From contig WTGI01000060.1 of assembly GCA_011523635.1 (NCBI GenBank), positions 1-53,527 of the forward strand: a stretch of 53,527 nucleotides of DNA, given 5' to 3'. Of this stretch, positions 16,535 to 27,546 are shown piece after piece. The first letter of the stretch is position 1, and each line of letters opens with the position of its first letter. This DNA comes from Acidimicrobiia bacterium. GTDB taxonomy: Bacteria; Actinomycetota; Acidimicrobiia; Spongiisociales; Spongiisociaceae. The notes under the pieces are model-generated. The model saw nothing but the letters and a program-made list of their open reading frames with translations. It ran no database searches and was not told the DNA's origin. The position numbers and the translations under genes are program-made.

Positions 16535-16791
16535 TCGAATGTCGGCAGTGGGCGACGGGCGAACTGCTCCCTTGGTGGCACCAGCGTCTCAGTGCGTGCC
16601 TCCGGCGCGAGCAACCACTCCTTGATGCTCCGTCGTGCTGGGCGTTGCATCCGGCGCCACTGCTCGATCGGGACTACGACCGCCGTCTCCACGCCTCGGT
16701 AGGTGACGATCTGAGGACCCTCGGCAAGGGTCTTCCGGAGCAGTTCGCCGAACCGGGCCTTCGCCTCCCGCATTTGCCATGTTCGTTCCAT
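16531..16791 (-). CDS. Phd/YefM-type antitoxin, no toxin beside it
   Basis: An 86-residue antitoxin: MREAKARFGELLRKTLAEGP and QIVTYRGVETAVVVPIEQW follow the Phd/YefM pattern of a DNA-binding alpha/beta domain. The C-terminal third is the toxin-binding tail (SIKEWLLAPEARTETLVPP). Normally a PIN or RelE-type toxin gene follows within a few bases; here the downstream sequence is the truncated end of another TA locus, so it is an orphan. Start ATG 16791 has GGGAGGAT ten bases upstream. Confidence 0.85.
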   Translation of the reverse strand: MERTWQMREAKARFGELLRKTLAEGPQIVTYRGVETAVVVPIEQWRRMQRPARRSIKEWLLAPEARTETLVPPREQFARRPLPTFD

Positions 16792-16842
16792 CGCATCCTC
16801 CCTCGCTCCTCGAGTGACCTCAGGATATTCCGGGAGCGCTGC

Positions 16843-17769
16843 TTAGGTCCCGTGGCCCGCCGCGATGCGCAGGGCCCGCTCCAGCAGGTGGGCATCGCCG
16901 AGTCGCCTGCGCAGTTCTCGCTCGATGCCGCTTATCGGGTACAGGTTCTGGGGCGCCCTTGACTCCTTGTGGGGTTCGCTGGCGAACTGCGGTAGGCAGG
17001 CGCTGACGTACTCGGCACGTTGGACAGCCTCGGCCGCGGTACCCGTCCCCGGGAGTTCGAGCCGGACGATCCCCGACATCGGGTGGACCCGTGGGCCGGG
17101 CAGGCGCAGGTACCAGGACCAGCGGCCGCGAGCCTGACCTCCGCTGAGGAAGAAGAGGGGGGTTCGCTGTCCGTCGGCCAGGTCGCCGAGTACCGCCCGG
17201 ACGGCTTGGGGGAGGTAGACCTTGTGATGGGTCTTGATGTAGCCGACGCCCTGCGGGTCGCGATACCCGCGCAGGGGGCCGTCGAACACGATGAGACCGC
17301 AGGAGACGGAGCGGGCCACGCCAACCTCGAGTTCGGTGCGGCGCCCGTGAATGGCGAGGTAGGTGGCTTCGGGCGTCTCATCCTGGGCGGGCACGAACTC
17401 GTAGGTGGCGTGGCGGGTGCCGATCGGGCCCGCGGTGGACGCGGCCGGAGCGACCAGCGAACGCGCTACCCGGATGCCTGTGGTGATGGCGGTGCCGGGC
17501 GCGCAGACCGTTGCGCCGGCAGCCATCGACACGCAGACGGCGGGGGTGGAGATACCGTTCTCGTGTATCCAGATGCGCGCGTCGATCCGCTGGATGCCGT
17601 CGATGAAAGCGATCTCATCGGGCCTGGTCGCAGGTCCCGGGTCGATCGGAGCCCAGTTGTCCAGCTCTCGCTCGACCGTGGCGTCGGCCAGGTCCTCGGC
17701 GTCTTCGCTGGACGACACGTTGAGAGACGATCCGTATTCGGGCGCCCACGACTCGACGCTGAACTCCAT
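16843..17769 (-). CDS. nurA: NurA-domain 5'-3' nuclease
   Basis: The 308-residue protein has the NurA layout: EIAFIDGIQRIDARIWI near residue 50 with the first metal-binding aspartate, a middle VARSVSCGLIVFDGPLRGY with a second aspartate, THHKVYLP, then a C-terminal IVRLELPG and HPMSG. NurA is a nuclease that works with the HerA helicase in resecting DNA ends. It is the last gene of a four-gene unit; its ATG overlaps the rad50 stop (TGATG), and herA and mre11 are upstream. The gene order supports the call more than any single motif does. Confidence 0.85.
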   Translation of the reverse strand: MEFSVESWAPEYGSSLNVSSSEDAEDLADATVERELDNWAPIDPGPATRPDEIAFIDGIQRIDARIWIHENGISTPAVCVSMAAGATVCAPGTAITTGIRVARSLVAPAASTAGPIGTRHATYEFVPAQDETPEATYLAIHGRRTELEVGVARSVSCGLIVFDGPLRGYRDPQGVGYIKTHHKVYLPQAVRAVLGDLADGQRTPLFFLSGGQARGRWSWYLRLPGPRVHPMSGIVRLELPGTGTAAEAVQRAEYVSACLPQFASEPHKESRAPQNLYPISGIERELRRRLGDAHLLERALRIAAGHGT

Positions 17770-20633
17770 CAGGTCTCGATCCGTTCCACGGTGGCGGATC
17801 CCCCCGTCTTGGTTACCTCCAGGCGTACCGGCATGCGGTCGGCGAGTTCCCGGATATGGGTGACGATCCCCACGAAGCGCCCGGTGGTCCCGAGCTCCTC
17901 GACCGCCGTTGCGACAGTGTCGAGGGTGTGGGGGTCGAGGGTTCCGAACCCTTCGTCGAGGAAGATCGACTCCATCCTCGGTGCGCCCTCGGGGGCGAGC
18001 TCCGCGGTGGCGTCGGCCACGGCCAGCGCTAGCGACAGAGACGCCAGGAAGGTCTCGCCGCCCGAGAGGGTCCGGGCACTGCGTACCTCGTCGGCGTTGG
18101 TGTGGTCACGCACCGCGAAGTCACGCCCGTGGGTCGTGAGCGAGTACTGGCCGTCCGACAGCTCGAACAGCCGCCCGGTGGCCCGATCGACCAGCTGTTC
18201 GAGCGCCGCCTCCATCAACCAGCTCTCGAATCCGTCGGTGCGGAGCAGCAGTCCGAGATGGTTCGCCACCGCGGCCCGGTCTCTTTGCACGCCGATGCGT
18301 TGCCGCAGTTCCTCGAGCTCCTCACGTCGCCTGTCGAAGTGCTCGAGTTCGGTGGCCGAGGCGGCGCGACGCTCCGTGAGCAGCTCACCCAGTTGCTCCA
18401 CCGACGCGCCGGGATCGGCATCGCCGAGGACTGCGGCGCAGCGTTCCTTGAGCGAGCGGACGACCGCTGATCGATGGCTCGCCTTCGAGGACTGCTGCTC
18501 GGCGGCTGCTCTTCGCTCGGCGGCAGCGGCGCGGACCTGGTCCCGGATCCACCCGGTCAGGACGTCCCAGGCCACGGCGGGATCGGATGTGTCTATGGCA
18601 GGTGGGCCGAAGGCGGCCACCCGGTCGCGGCCGTCATGCAAGAGCCTGATGGCGTGGTCACGCCGGCTGTTCACCCTCTCCAGTTCGGCGGTTGCCCTTT
18701 CATAGGCGGTGTCCGCGTCGTTCAGGCCGGAGTCTGCGCTGTCCAGTTCATCTTTCAGGCGGGCGGCTTCCGCCAGTTGAGCGCCCAGTTCGTGCTCGTC
18801 GGGGAGTTCGGCGACGGTGGCGCGGAGCGACCTGAGTTGGGAGCGCAGGACTCCCTCGGATGCGGCCAGCCCCGTGACTTGCTGCTCCGCGACCTGCTCG
18901 CCATCGAGGGCTTGGGCGTAGGCGGCCGACTCCCGGTGCCGGCGCGCATGCGCCTCGGCTTCGCGTGTCGCTCCTTCCGCACGGCGAACGGCCTCGGTCA
19001 GCTCAGCAGACTCTGCGCGCAGGGCGTCGAGTTGGTCGGATGGCGGGATCGACGTGATCTCGGACTCGCACTCCGCCAGGTTCTTGAAGGCAGAGGCGGC
19101 GTCCGCCCGTCTCCCGATCAGTTCCCTGTCGGCGTCTTCAAATGCCTGCTTGGCCCTTACCCGGCCGGCTTGGACGGCTTCGTCGTCCGCCTGCGCTTGC
19201 CGTAGATGGGCATCGAGGTCGTGAGCGGGCAGCTCGCGCACCTCCTGCAGGCATAGAGGACAGTCAGATCCCACTTCGAGCAGGTCGACATGACCGAGGA
19301 CACCGGAACGGCGGCGGAGTTCCGCAAGCCGCTCGGAACTCTCCGCGGCGGCCGATTCGGCGTCCGCCAGAGCCGCTTCGGCCGGCCGGAGCGCCGCCTC
19401 GGCAGACTGAACGGCCTGGGTGGCCCGGGCGGCCTCCCCGGAGGCGGCCTGATGGCGGGCGTGTGCCGCCGTCCAAGCTTCGACCTGGGCAACCGTTACT
19501 CCGGCGGCGAGGGCGGCTCGCGCCCTGTCCTCTGACTCCCTGGCCTGGTCAAGGCGCCGGTCCAGTTCCGCCTGCTTGCCGCGGACCCGGTCGGCGGCTT
19601 CCTTGGCCGACTCGTGCGTTCGGGTTGCTTCGGCACGTTGCTCGACGATGGCTTCGTGCTCGCGTGTTCGTAGCGCCAGGTCGGCGTGCGTCTTCAAGTC
19701 CAGCTGAACGGTGGCGACATCGGGACCGTTCTCCAGCGCCTCCCGGGCTGCCCGTCTCCTCGCGCTCAGGTCCCTGCGGCGCTCGTCCGTCCGGATCCGG
19801 GCCCTGGTCGCCTCGGTGATCTGATCGGCCAACTCGGCCAGGCCGGCCGGCGCCGCGATCCCTTCCATGCGGTGAAGCCGGTCGTCAAGCCGTTCGACTC
19901 CGGCATCGAGGTCGCGCAGTTCGGCGTCGAGGGAGGTGACTGTCTCCCGGTCGGACTTGAACCGGGTGTGGGCCGCGTCCAGTTCCTTGATGCGACTCTC
20001 GAGCGCGGCACGCCGTTGGTCGGTGAGTTCTGCGGTCTTCCTGTCGAAGTCCGGCTGGAGGGCATCGACATGGTTACGGGCCTGGGCCGCTCGCTGCCGG
20101 GCGGCCCGGCCGATCCGCCGGTACAACTCCATTCCGAGCAGCCGGACCAGGGTGGATTGACGGTCGCTGGGCTTGGCGTGGAGGAAGGTGGCGAACTTGC
20201 CCTGCGGGAGCACGACCGTCCGGTTGAACTGCTCCACGTCCAGCCCCAGGATCCCCTCGACTTCCTGGGACATGGAGGTGGCGTCGTCGGCGAGAACATT
20301 GGCGCCCTGCTCGAGGCGTGCTTCCCTGGTGGTAGCCCCGCCGGCGGAAGTCCGGCGCACGATGCGGGCAGCGGTCATGACCTGTCCGTCGAGCTCGAAG
20401 TCGAGCGCGACCCGGGCCTCGTTGCTGGTCTGGTTGATCACAGGCGCCACCAGACGGTTGTTCTCGTAGCGGGCGACGGTGCCGTAGAGGACGAATGTGA
20501 TGGCGTCGATGATCGTCGACTTGCCCGATCCGGTGGGCCCTACCAGCGCGACGAGGTCGACGTCGGCGAGGTCGATGTCCGTTCGCTCGCGGAACGTCCC
20601 GAAACCCTTCATGGTGATGCGCAGCGGTCTCAT
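17769..20633 (-). CDS. sbcC: SbcC/Rad50 SMC-like ATPase
   Basis: A 954-residue coiled-coil ATPase. The Walker A is LVGPTGSGKSTIIDAI (about 30-45), the zinc hook CPLC sits in the middle of long heptad-rich arms (about residue 456), and the C-terminus has the ABC signature RTLSGGETFLASLSLALAVA and Walker B SIFLDEGFGTLD. It forms the DNA-tethering ATPase of the Mre11-Rad50 complex. Its ATG overlaps the sbcD stop (ATGA) and its own stop overlaps nurA. Length is within the normal 850-1100 range. Confidence 0.95.
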   Translation of the reverse strand: MRPLRITMKGFGTFRERTDIDLADVDLVALVGPTGSGKSTIIDAITFVLYGTVARYENNRLVAPVINQTSNEARVALDFELDGQVMTAARIVRRTSAGGATTREARLEQGANVLADDATSMSQEVEGILGLDVEQFNRTVVLPQGKFATFLHAKPSDRQSTLVRLLGMELYRRIGRAARQRAAQARNHVDALQPDFDRKTAELTDQRRAALESRIKELDAAHTRFKSDRETVTSLDAELRDLDAGVERLDDRLHRMEGIAAPAGLAELADQITEATRARIRTDERRRDLSARRRAAREALENGPDVATVQLDLKTHADLALRTREHEAIVEQRAEATRTHESAKEAADRVRGKQAELDRRLDQARESEDRARAALAAGVTVAQVEAWTAAHARHQAASGEAARATQAVQSAEAALRPAEAALADAESAAAESSERLAELRRRSGVLGHVDLLEVGSDCPLCLQEVRELPAHDLDAHLRQAQADDEAVQAGRVRAKQAFEDADRELIGRRADAASAFKNLAECESEITSIPPSDQLDALRAESAELTEAVRRAEGATREAEAHARRHRESAAYAQALDGEQVAEQQVTGLAASEGVLRSQLRSLRATVAELPDEHELGAQLAEAARLKDELDSADSGLNDADTAYERATAELERVNSRRDHAIRLLHDGRDRVAAFGPPAIDTSDPAVAWDVLTGWIRDQVRAAAAERRAAAEQQSSKASHRSAVVRSLKERCAAVLGDADPGASVEQLGELLTERRAASATELEHFDRRREELEELRQRIGVQRDRAAVANHLGLLLRTDGFESWLMEAALEQLVDRATGRLFELSDGQYSLTTHGRDFAVRDHTNADEVRSARTLSGGETFLASLSLALAVADATAELAPEGAPRMESIFLDEGFGTLDPHTLDTVATAVEELGTTGRFVGIVTHIRELADRMPVRLEVTKTGGSATVERIET

Positions 20634-21787
20634 GAGCCGAGCCCGGCATGTGCATCGCTGTGCTCATCGAGCAGCTCACCGAACAGGTCGCGGACCCGGC
20701 GGTCCTCGATGTTCTCGTGTTTCAGGTATTCGCCGAAGAGTTCCTGCGGAGACCGGCTGCGATGATCGAGGCTCCGCTTTCGGGTATCCGAGGCGGGTGA
20801 CTCGACCCGGACGTCCACCACGCCGGGACCGAGGAGTTCCCGCACCGTCTGGGCCAGCCCGGCCCGGCCCGGGCCCTGGACGACCACCTTCAGCCAGGCG
20901 TCATCGTCGACGCCAACCGAACTCAGTTCCTCCAGTGTGCCTGTCAGAGTCCGCAGCGGGCGGCCGGAGGCGAGCCGCACCACCTTGACATCCGCCGGTG
21001 TCCGCGGTTCTAGCGTCACGACGTTCACCTGCTTGACCTGCTCGGCCTCGCCGAAATCGAGCTGCAGTGGCGAACCGCAGTAGTTGAGGGGGTGCCTGAC
21101 GCTCTGCGGACGGTGGAGGTGGCCGAGCGCGCCGTACCCGATCGTCACCGGGAAGGACTGTGCCGTGATGGCGTACTCCTCGACCAGGTGGGCCGGACGT
21201 TCACCCCCTCCGGCCTGGCCGCCCAGCACGAAGGCGTGGGTCGTGAGCAGGTTCACGGTGTCGGCGCCGAACGGCTCGCACAGCTGTTCGATCAGCAGGC
21301 GTAGCCGGTCGCTGTAGTGCTGGGCGTTCTCGAAAGCTTCTCCGGCCATCAGGTGCCTGGCCCGCACGATGCCGCGCTTGGACACGAACGGAAGCATCGC
21401 CAGCCGCACGTCCGATCCGTCACGGGCGCGCAACTCGATGACGCCGCCGTCGTCGGGGCGGGTCGGTTCGGCAACCACGTGGACCTGCCCGAGCCGCAGC
21501 AGGGGAGCGACCGCCCGGAGCCGGCGGGGGTTGTCGTGATTGCCGGCGATCACGGCCACGTCGGCACCGGTGTCGGCCAACTCGAGGAGGGCTCGGTAGA
21601 CGATGCTCTCCGCCTCGGCGGACGGAGCAGCCGAGTCGAACAGGTCGCCTGCCACGATGACCAGATCGACCTCCTCACGCGCCGCGATCTGCGCGATCTC
21701 GGCCAGGACGGCGGTGTGCTCATCCGCCCGCGATGCCCCCCGGATCGTCTTTCCAACGTGCCAGTCCGAAGTGTGGAGAAGCTTCAA
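20630..21787 (-). CDS. sbcD: SbcD/Mre11 nuclease
   Basis: The 385-residue metallophosphatase has all phosphodiesterase motifs: KLLHTSDWHVGKTIRG, VIVAGDLFDSAAPS, VIAGNHDNPRRL and a later TTHAFVLGG and GHLHRPQSV. It is the nuclease partner of the Rad50-like protein. The start codon is TTG at 21787, nine bases after the herA stop; the family motif begins two residues in, so this start is firm. The C-terminal capping region ends with a LFGELLDEHS segment likely to bind Rad50. Confidence 0.93.
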   Translation of the reverse strand: MKLLHTSDWHVGKTIRGASRADEHTAVLAEIAQIAAREEVDLVIVAGDLFDSAAPSAEAESIVYRALLELADTGADVAVIAGNHDNPRRLRAVAPLLRLGQVHVVAEPTRPDDGGVIELRARDGSDVRLAMLPFVSKRGIVRARHLMAGEAFENAQHYSDRLRLLIEQLCEPFGADTVNLLTTHAFVLGGQAGGGERPAHLVEEYAITAQSFPVTIGYGALGHLHRPQSVRHPLNYCGSPLQLDFGEAEQVKQVNVVTLEPRTPADVKVVRLASGRPLRTLTGTLEELSSVGVDDDAWLKVVVQGPGRAGLAQTVRELLGPGVVDVRVESPASDTRKRSLDHRSRSPQELFGEYLKHENIEDRRVRDLFGELLDEHSDAHAGLGS

Positions 21788-21796
21788 GGCCCGGCT

Positions 21797-23500
<1,704 letters not shown>

Positions 23501-23629
23501 CAGCCGATTATGACATGCGCCTGTGACACTTCTGGGCTGGGGGCGAGGGGTCGGGGAATGTACCGCCGCCTGCCGCCAAGCCATGGACGCCGTTTGCTTG
23601 AATAGCGGACATCACGTGAGGAGGATGCC

Positions 23630-24577
23630 CTGACCAATACTTCGCTGCGACGACCACTCGGCGGCTCCGAGTTGGAAGTATTCCCGCTGTGCTTGGGGAC
23701 GAACACCTTCGGCTGGACGGCCGACGAGGCCACCTCGTGCGCGGTCCTGGACGCATACGCCGCAGCCGGTGGCAACTTTATCGACACCGCTGACTCCTAT
23801 TCGGCCTGGGTGCCGGGTAACGAAGGCGGGGAGTCCGAGACCATCATCGGTCGGTGGATGAAGGATCGGGGTAACCGCGAGGATATGGTCATCGCGACCA
23901 AGGTCAGCCACCATCCCGACTACAAGGGTCTGGCCCCCGCCACCATCAGGGCTGCCATCGAAGCCTCTTTCAGGCGTCTGGGCACAGATGTCATCGACCT
24001 CTACTACACCCACTACGACGACCCCGACACACCCCTCGAGGAGAGCATCGGAACCCTGTCGGAACTGGTGGATGAGGGCAAGGTGCGCTACCTGGGCCTC
24101 TCCAACTACTCGGCGGAGCGGCTTGAGGAATGGGCGCGCGTCACGGAGGCCGGCGGTTTCCACCGTCCCGTTGCTCTGCAGCAGATGTACAGCCTGGTGG
24201 AGAGGGGTGTCGAGCAGACCACCCTCCCCATCGCTCGGCGAGAGGGATGGGCCTTCCTGCCCTACTACGCACTGGCGGTCGGTTTCCTGACCGGCAAGTA
24301 CTCGTCGGGACAGCAGGTCGACAGCCCTCGGGCCGGCACCGCCTCGGCCTACCTGAACGACCAGGGAAGGCGCATCCTCGCCGTGATGGAGGGAATAGCG
24401 GAGTCACACGGGGTCGGGCTTGCTTCCGTCGCGCTGGCCTGGGTGGTCGCTCAGCCGGGGATCGGGGCCGCGCTGGCGGGTGTTCGCAACACCGAGCAGC
24501 TGGAACCGCTGATCGAGTCCACGTCGCTGACGCTCACCGAAGACGAACTGGCCGCGCTGGACGAGGCCTCCCGATAG
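23630..24577 (+). CDS. Aldo/keto reductase, probable CTG start
   Basis: The 315-residue protein is an NADPH-dependent aldo/keto reductase of the AKR11/general-stress type: LCLGTNTFGWT, the catalytic aspartate/tyrosine pair in FIDTADSYSAWV, VIATKVSHH, DLYYTHYDDPDTPLEESI and LGLSNYSAERL. The N-terminal strand LRRPLGGSELEVFPLCLGTN must be translated to make the fold, yet there is no ATG, GTG or TTG in frame between the upstream stop (near 23603) and that strand. A CTG at 23630 follows AGGAGG at five bases, so CTG is the probable start. The substrate is unknown. Confidence 0.85.
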   Translation: MTNTSLRRPLGGSELEVFPLCLGTNTFGWTADEATSCAVLDAYAAAGGNFIDTADSYSAWVPGNEGGESETIIGRWMKDRGNREDMVIATKVSHHPDYKGLAPATIRAAIEASFRRLGTDVIDLYYTHYDDPDTPLEESIGTLSELVDEGKVRYLGLSNYSAERLEEWARVTEAGGFHRPVALQQMYSLVERGVEQTTLPIARREGWAFLPYYALAVGFLTGKYSSGQQVDSPRAGTASAYLNDQGRRILAVMEGIAESHGVGLASVALAWVVAQPGIGAALAGVRNTEQLEPLIESTSLTLTEDELAALDEASR

Positions 24578-24657
24578 CCGTAAGCCGCACAGCCGTCTGA
24601 GGTTGTTCCGAGTTGCCGGCCAACCACCCGGGCACGCGGTCAGGGGGTGACAGCGGC

Positions 24658-27546
24658 GTGCCGGTACGCATCCAGGTGACATCCTCTGACGACCCGAGAG
24701 CGGGCCGGATCGTGGAGGGTGCTCGCCTCCTGGGAGTGACCGGCTTGGTGGCCTGCCGGGTCAGCAGGGTCCACTACCTGCAGGGAGACCTGTCCGAGAC
24801 CGATATCGACCGGCTGTGCCGCGAGGTCCTGGTGGACCCGGTGGTGGACGAGCTGGTGGTGGGCTCCCCGGCGCCCACGCCCCACCCTGCGGTGGAGGTG
24901 GCACCGCGTCCGGGCGTCACCGATACCGAGGCGCGGGAGCTGGAGCGGGCCGCGGCCGCCCTGGGTCTGCCCCCGGTGCGGGCTTCCACCGCCCGCCGGT
25001 ACGAGCTGATCGGCGACCTCGACGGGGCCGCCGTTTCGGCCGTGAGCAGGCGGTTGCTGGCCAACGACACCATCGAGCAGTATTCGCTCGATTCGATACC
25101 CCCCTCCTTCGACACACCGGCCACAGCGGGCGCCCGCGTCGAGTCCGTCAGGCTGTCCGGATTGGCGAACACCGATCTCATGGATCTCAGCCGGGAACGC
25201 CTCCTCTCGCTGGATCCGGCCGAGATGCGGGCCATCCAGGAACACTTCGGGAGCGAGGGAAGGGATCCGACCGACGCCGAGTTGGAGACGCTCGCCCAGA
25301 CCTGGTCGGAGCACTGCATGCACAAGACGTTCCGGGCTCGCGTCCGCCTGGAGCACACTAGAGCGGATGGCTCCGTCACCGTCGTCCACTACGACGGCCT
25401 GCTGGCCGCGCTGAGGACGGTCACGGAAGAGCTCGCTCGACCCTGGCTCCGGTCGGCTTTCGACGACAACGCCGGCATCGTCGCGTTCGACACCGACTTC
25501 GACCTTGCCTTCAAGGTTGAGACCCACAACCATCCATCGGCACTTGAACCTTTCGGGGGTGCCAACACGGGTATCGGCGGGGTGGTTCGAGACGTGATGG
25601 GGGTGTCGGCGCGGCCCATCGCCTGCACCAACGTCCTCTGCTTCGGGCCTCCCGATCTGGCAGACCGGGACCTGCCGGCCGGTGTCCTCCATCCCCGGAG
25701 GGTTCGCGACGGAGTGGTGGCCGGAATAGGCGACTACGGCAACAAGCTGGGCCTTCCCACCGTAAACGGCGCGGTGCTCTACGACGAGGGATACGTCGCC
25801 AACCCACTCGTCTACTGCGGGGCGCTGGGCCTGCTGCCATCCGGATCGCATCCCACCGAGCCGAGGGTCGGCGACCGGGTCATCGCCATCGGAGGCCGGA
25901 CCGGTCGCGACGGCATCCACGGCGCCACCTTCTCATCCGCCGGGATGGACGAGGGGACCGCCGAGCAGGCCGGGACGGTCGTGCAGATCGGCGATCCGAT
26001 CACCGAGAAGGGCTGCATCGAGGTGGTCGAGGAGGCTCGCGACCTGCGCCTGTACAACGCCATCACGGACTGCGGAGCGGGTGGATTCTCCTCGGCGGTG
26101 GGCGAGATGGGCGAGCACCTCGGCGCCGAAGTGGATATGGCGGGTGCGCCCCTGAAGTACGAGGGCCTGGAACCGTGGGAGATCTGGCTGTCCGAGGCCC
26201 AGGAGCGCATGGTGCTGGCGGTGCCGGGGGATGAGGTCGAGACCCTCCGCCGCATTTGTGACCGTCACGACGTGGAGATGACCGATCTCGGGTCGTTCAC
26301 CGGCACCGGACGCCTGGTGGTGCGGTACGCCGACACCCCGGTGGTCGATCTTCCCATGGATTTCCTTCACGGAGGTGTCCCGAGGCGGGAGATGGTCGGG
26401 CGCTGGGTCGACCCGACACCGGAGCCCGTGCGAGTGCCCGATGCCGACCCGGCCCGGCTCGTCCTCGACCTCCTGTCCCATCCGACCGTCGCCTCCAAGG
26501 AGGCCATCGTCCGGACCTACGACCACGAGGTCCGGGGAGGAACCGTCGGCCGGCCGTTCGTCGGCGTCCGGGCGGACGGTCCCGGAGACGGTGCGGTGCT
26601 CAAACCCCTGGGCACCTGGGGCCATGACATGGCCGTGGCGCTGGCCGTGGGCATCAACCCGCGCATCGGGCGGCTCGATCCCTGGGCGATGGCCATGCAC
26701 GCCATCGACGAGGCGGTTCGCAACCTCGTGGCGGTGGGGGCTGATCCGGGGCGTGTCGCCCTGCTCGACAACTTCTGCTGGGGCGACCCCACCAAGCCGG
26801 ACCGGCTCGGCTCGCTGGTGAGGGCGGTGGAGGGATGCCTGGAGGGGGCGCGCCGCTACCGCATGCCCTTCATCTCGGGCAAGGACAGCCTGTTCAACGA
26901 GTTCGCCGGGGAGGCGATCCCCGGCACGCTGCTCATCTCGGCCCTGGGACTTGTTCCCGACCTGCACCGGACGATCGGCAGCGCCCTCACCCGCGCCGGT
27001 CACGATCTCTGGCTGGTGGGGGAGCCCTCGGAGCAGCTCGGGGGCTCGCTGGTGGACGAGCTGCTGGGCATCGGCGACCGGCGGGTCCCGCCGGCGGTGG
27101 AGGATCCCTTGCGGCGCTACCTGGCGGTGCACCGGCTGATCACCGAGGGAAGCGTCACCGCCGCCCACGACGTGAGCGACGGCGGTGTGGCCGCGGCGAT
27201 CGCCGAGATGGCCGTCGGCGGTCGACTCGGGATCGAGGTGACAGTCCCTGCTTCGGGAGGGAATGTCGTGGTAGCGCTCACCAACGAGGCGCCGGGCCGG
27301 TTGCTGCTGGAGGCGCCCCGGGCCGGGCGCGACCGGATAGCAGCTCGGCTCGGTCCGCTCGGGCGGCGTATCGGTGCGGTGACCGCAGGACCCTCGATCC
27401 GGATAGGCGTGGCCAGGCATCCGGAGCCGGTTACGATCGACCTCGATGCAGCGGTGCGAGCCTTCACCGGACGAGGACCGGCCCCGGACGGGGGCACTCT
27501 TAGGAGAGAAGACCCTGTGAGAACAGCCCGAAGGAGAACGCCGTAA
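24658..27546 (+). CDS. purL: FGAM synthase: PurS-PurS-PurL fusion
   Basis: Catalyses the amination of FGAR in purine synthesis, with ammonia supplied by PurQ. Residues 1-65 (VRIQVTSSDDPRAGR; VLVDPVVDELVV) and about 75-155 (ERAAAALGLPPVRAS; LLANDTIEQYSL) are two PurS-like units in tandem. The PurL catalytic part follows: AQTWSEHCMHKTFRA, VETHNHPSALEPFGGANTG, and the second half with YDHEVRGGTVG and ISGKDSLFNEF. It totals 962 residues. GTG 24658 fits the first PurS strand. It is the first gene of a nine-gene pur operon. Confidence 0.93.
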   Translation: MPVRIQVTSSDDPRAGRIVEGARLLGVTGLVACRVSRVHYLQGDLSETDIDRLCREVLVDPVVDELVVGSPAPTPHPAVEVAPRPGVTDTEARELERAAAALGLPPVRASTARRYELIGDLDGAAVSAVSRRLLANDTIEQYSLDSIPPSFDTPATAGARVESVRLSGLANTDLMDLSRERLLSLDPAEMRAIQEHFGSEGRDPTDAELETLAQTWSEHCMHKTFRARVRLEHTRADGSVTVVHYDGLLAALRTVTEELARPWLRSAFDDNAGIVAFDTDFDLAFKVETHNHPSALEPFGGANTGIGGVVRDVMGVSARPIACTNVLCFGPPDLADRDLPAGVLHPRRVRDGVVAGIGDYGNKLGLPTVNGAVLYDEGYVANPLVYCGALGLLPSGSHPTEPRVGDRVIAIGGRTGRDGIHGATFSSAGMDEGTAEQAGTVVQIGDPITEKGCIEVVEEARDLRLYNAITDCGAGGFSSAVGEMGEHLGAEVDMAGAPLKYEGLEPWEIWLSEAQERMVLAVPGDEVETLRRICDRHDVEMTDLGSFTGTGRLVVRYADTPVVDLPMDFLHGGVPRREMVGRWVDPTPEPVRVPDADPARLVLDLLSHPTVASKEAIVRTYDHEVRGGTVGRPFVGVRADGPGDGAVLKPLGTWGHDMAVALAVGINPRIGRLDPWAMAMHAIDEAVRNLVAVGADPGRVALLDNFCWGDPTKPDRLGSLVRAVEGCLEGARRYRMPFISGKDSLFNEFAGEAIPGTLLISALGLVPDLHRTIGSALTRAGHDLWLVGEPSEQLGGSLVDELLGIGDRRVPPAVEDPLRRYLAVHRLITEGSVTAAHDVSDGGVAAAIAEMAVGGRLGIEVTVPASGGNVVVALTNEAPGRLLLEAPRAGRDRIAARLGPLGRRIGAVTAGPSIRIGVARHPEPVTIDLDAAVRAFTGRGPAPDGGTLRREDPVRTARRRTP

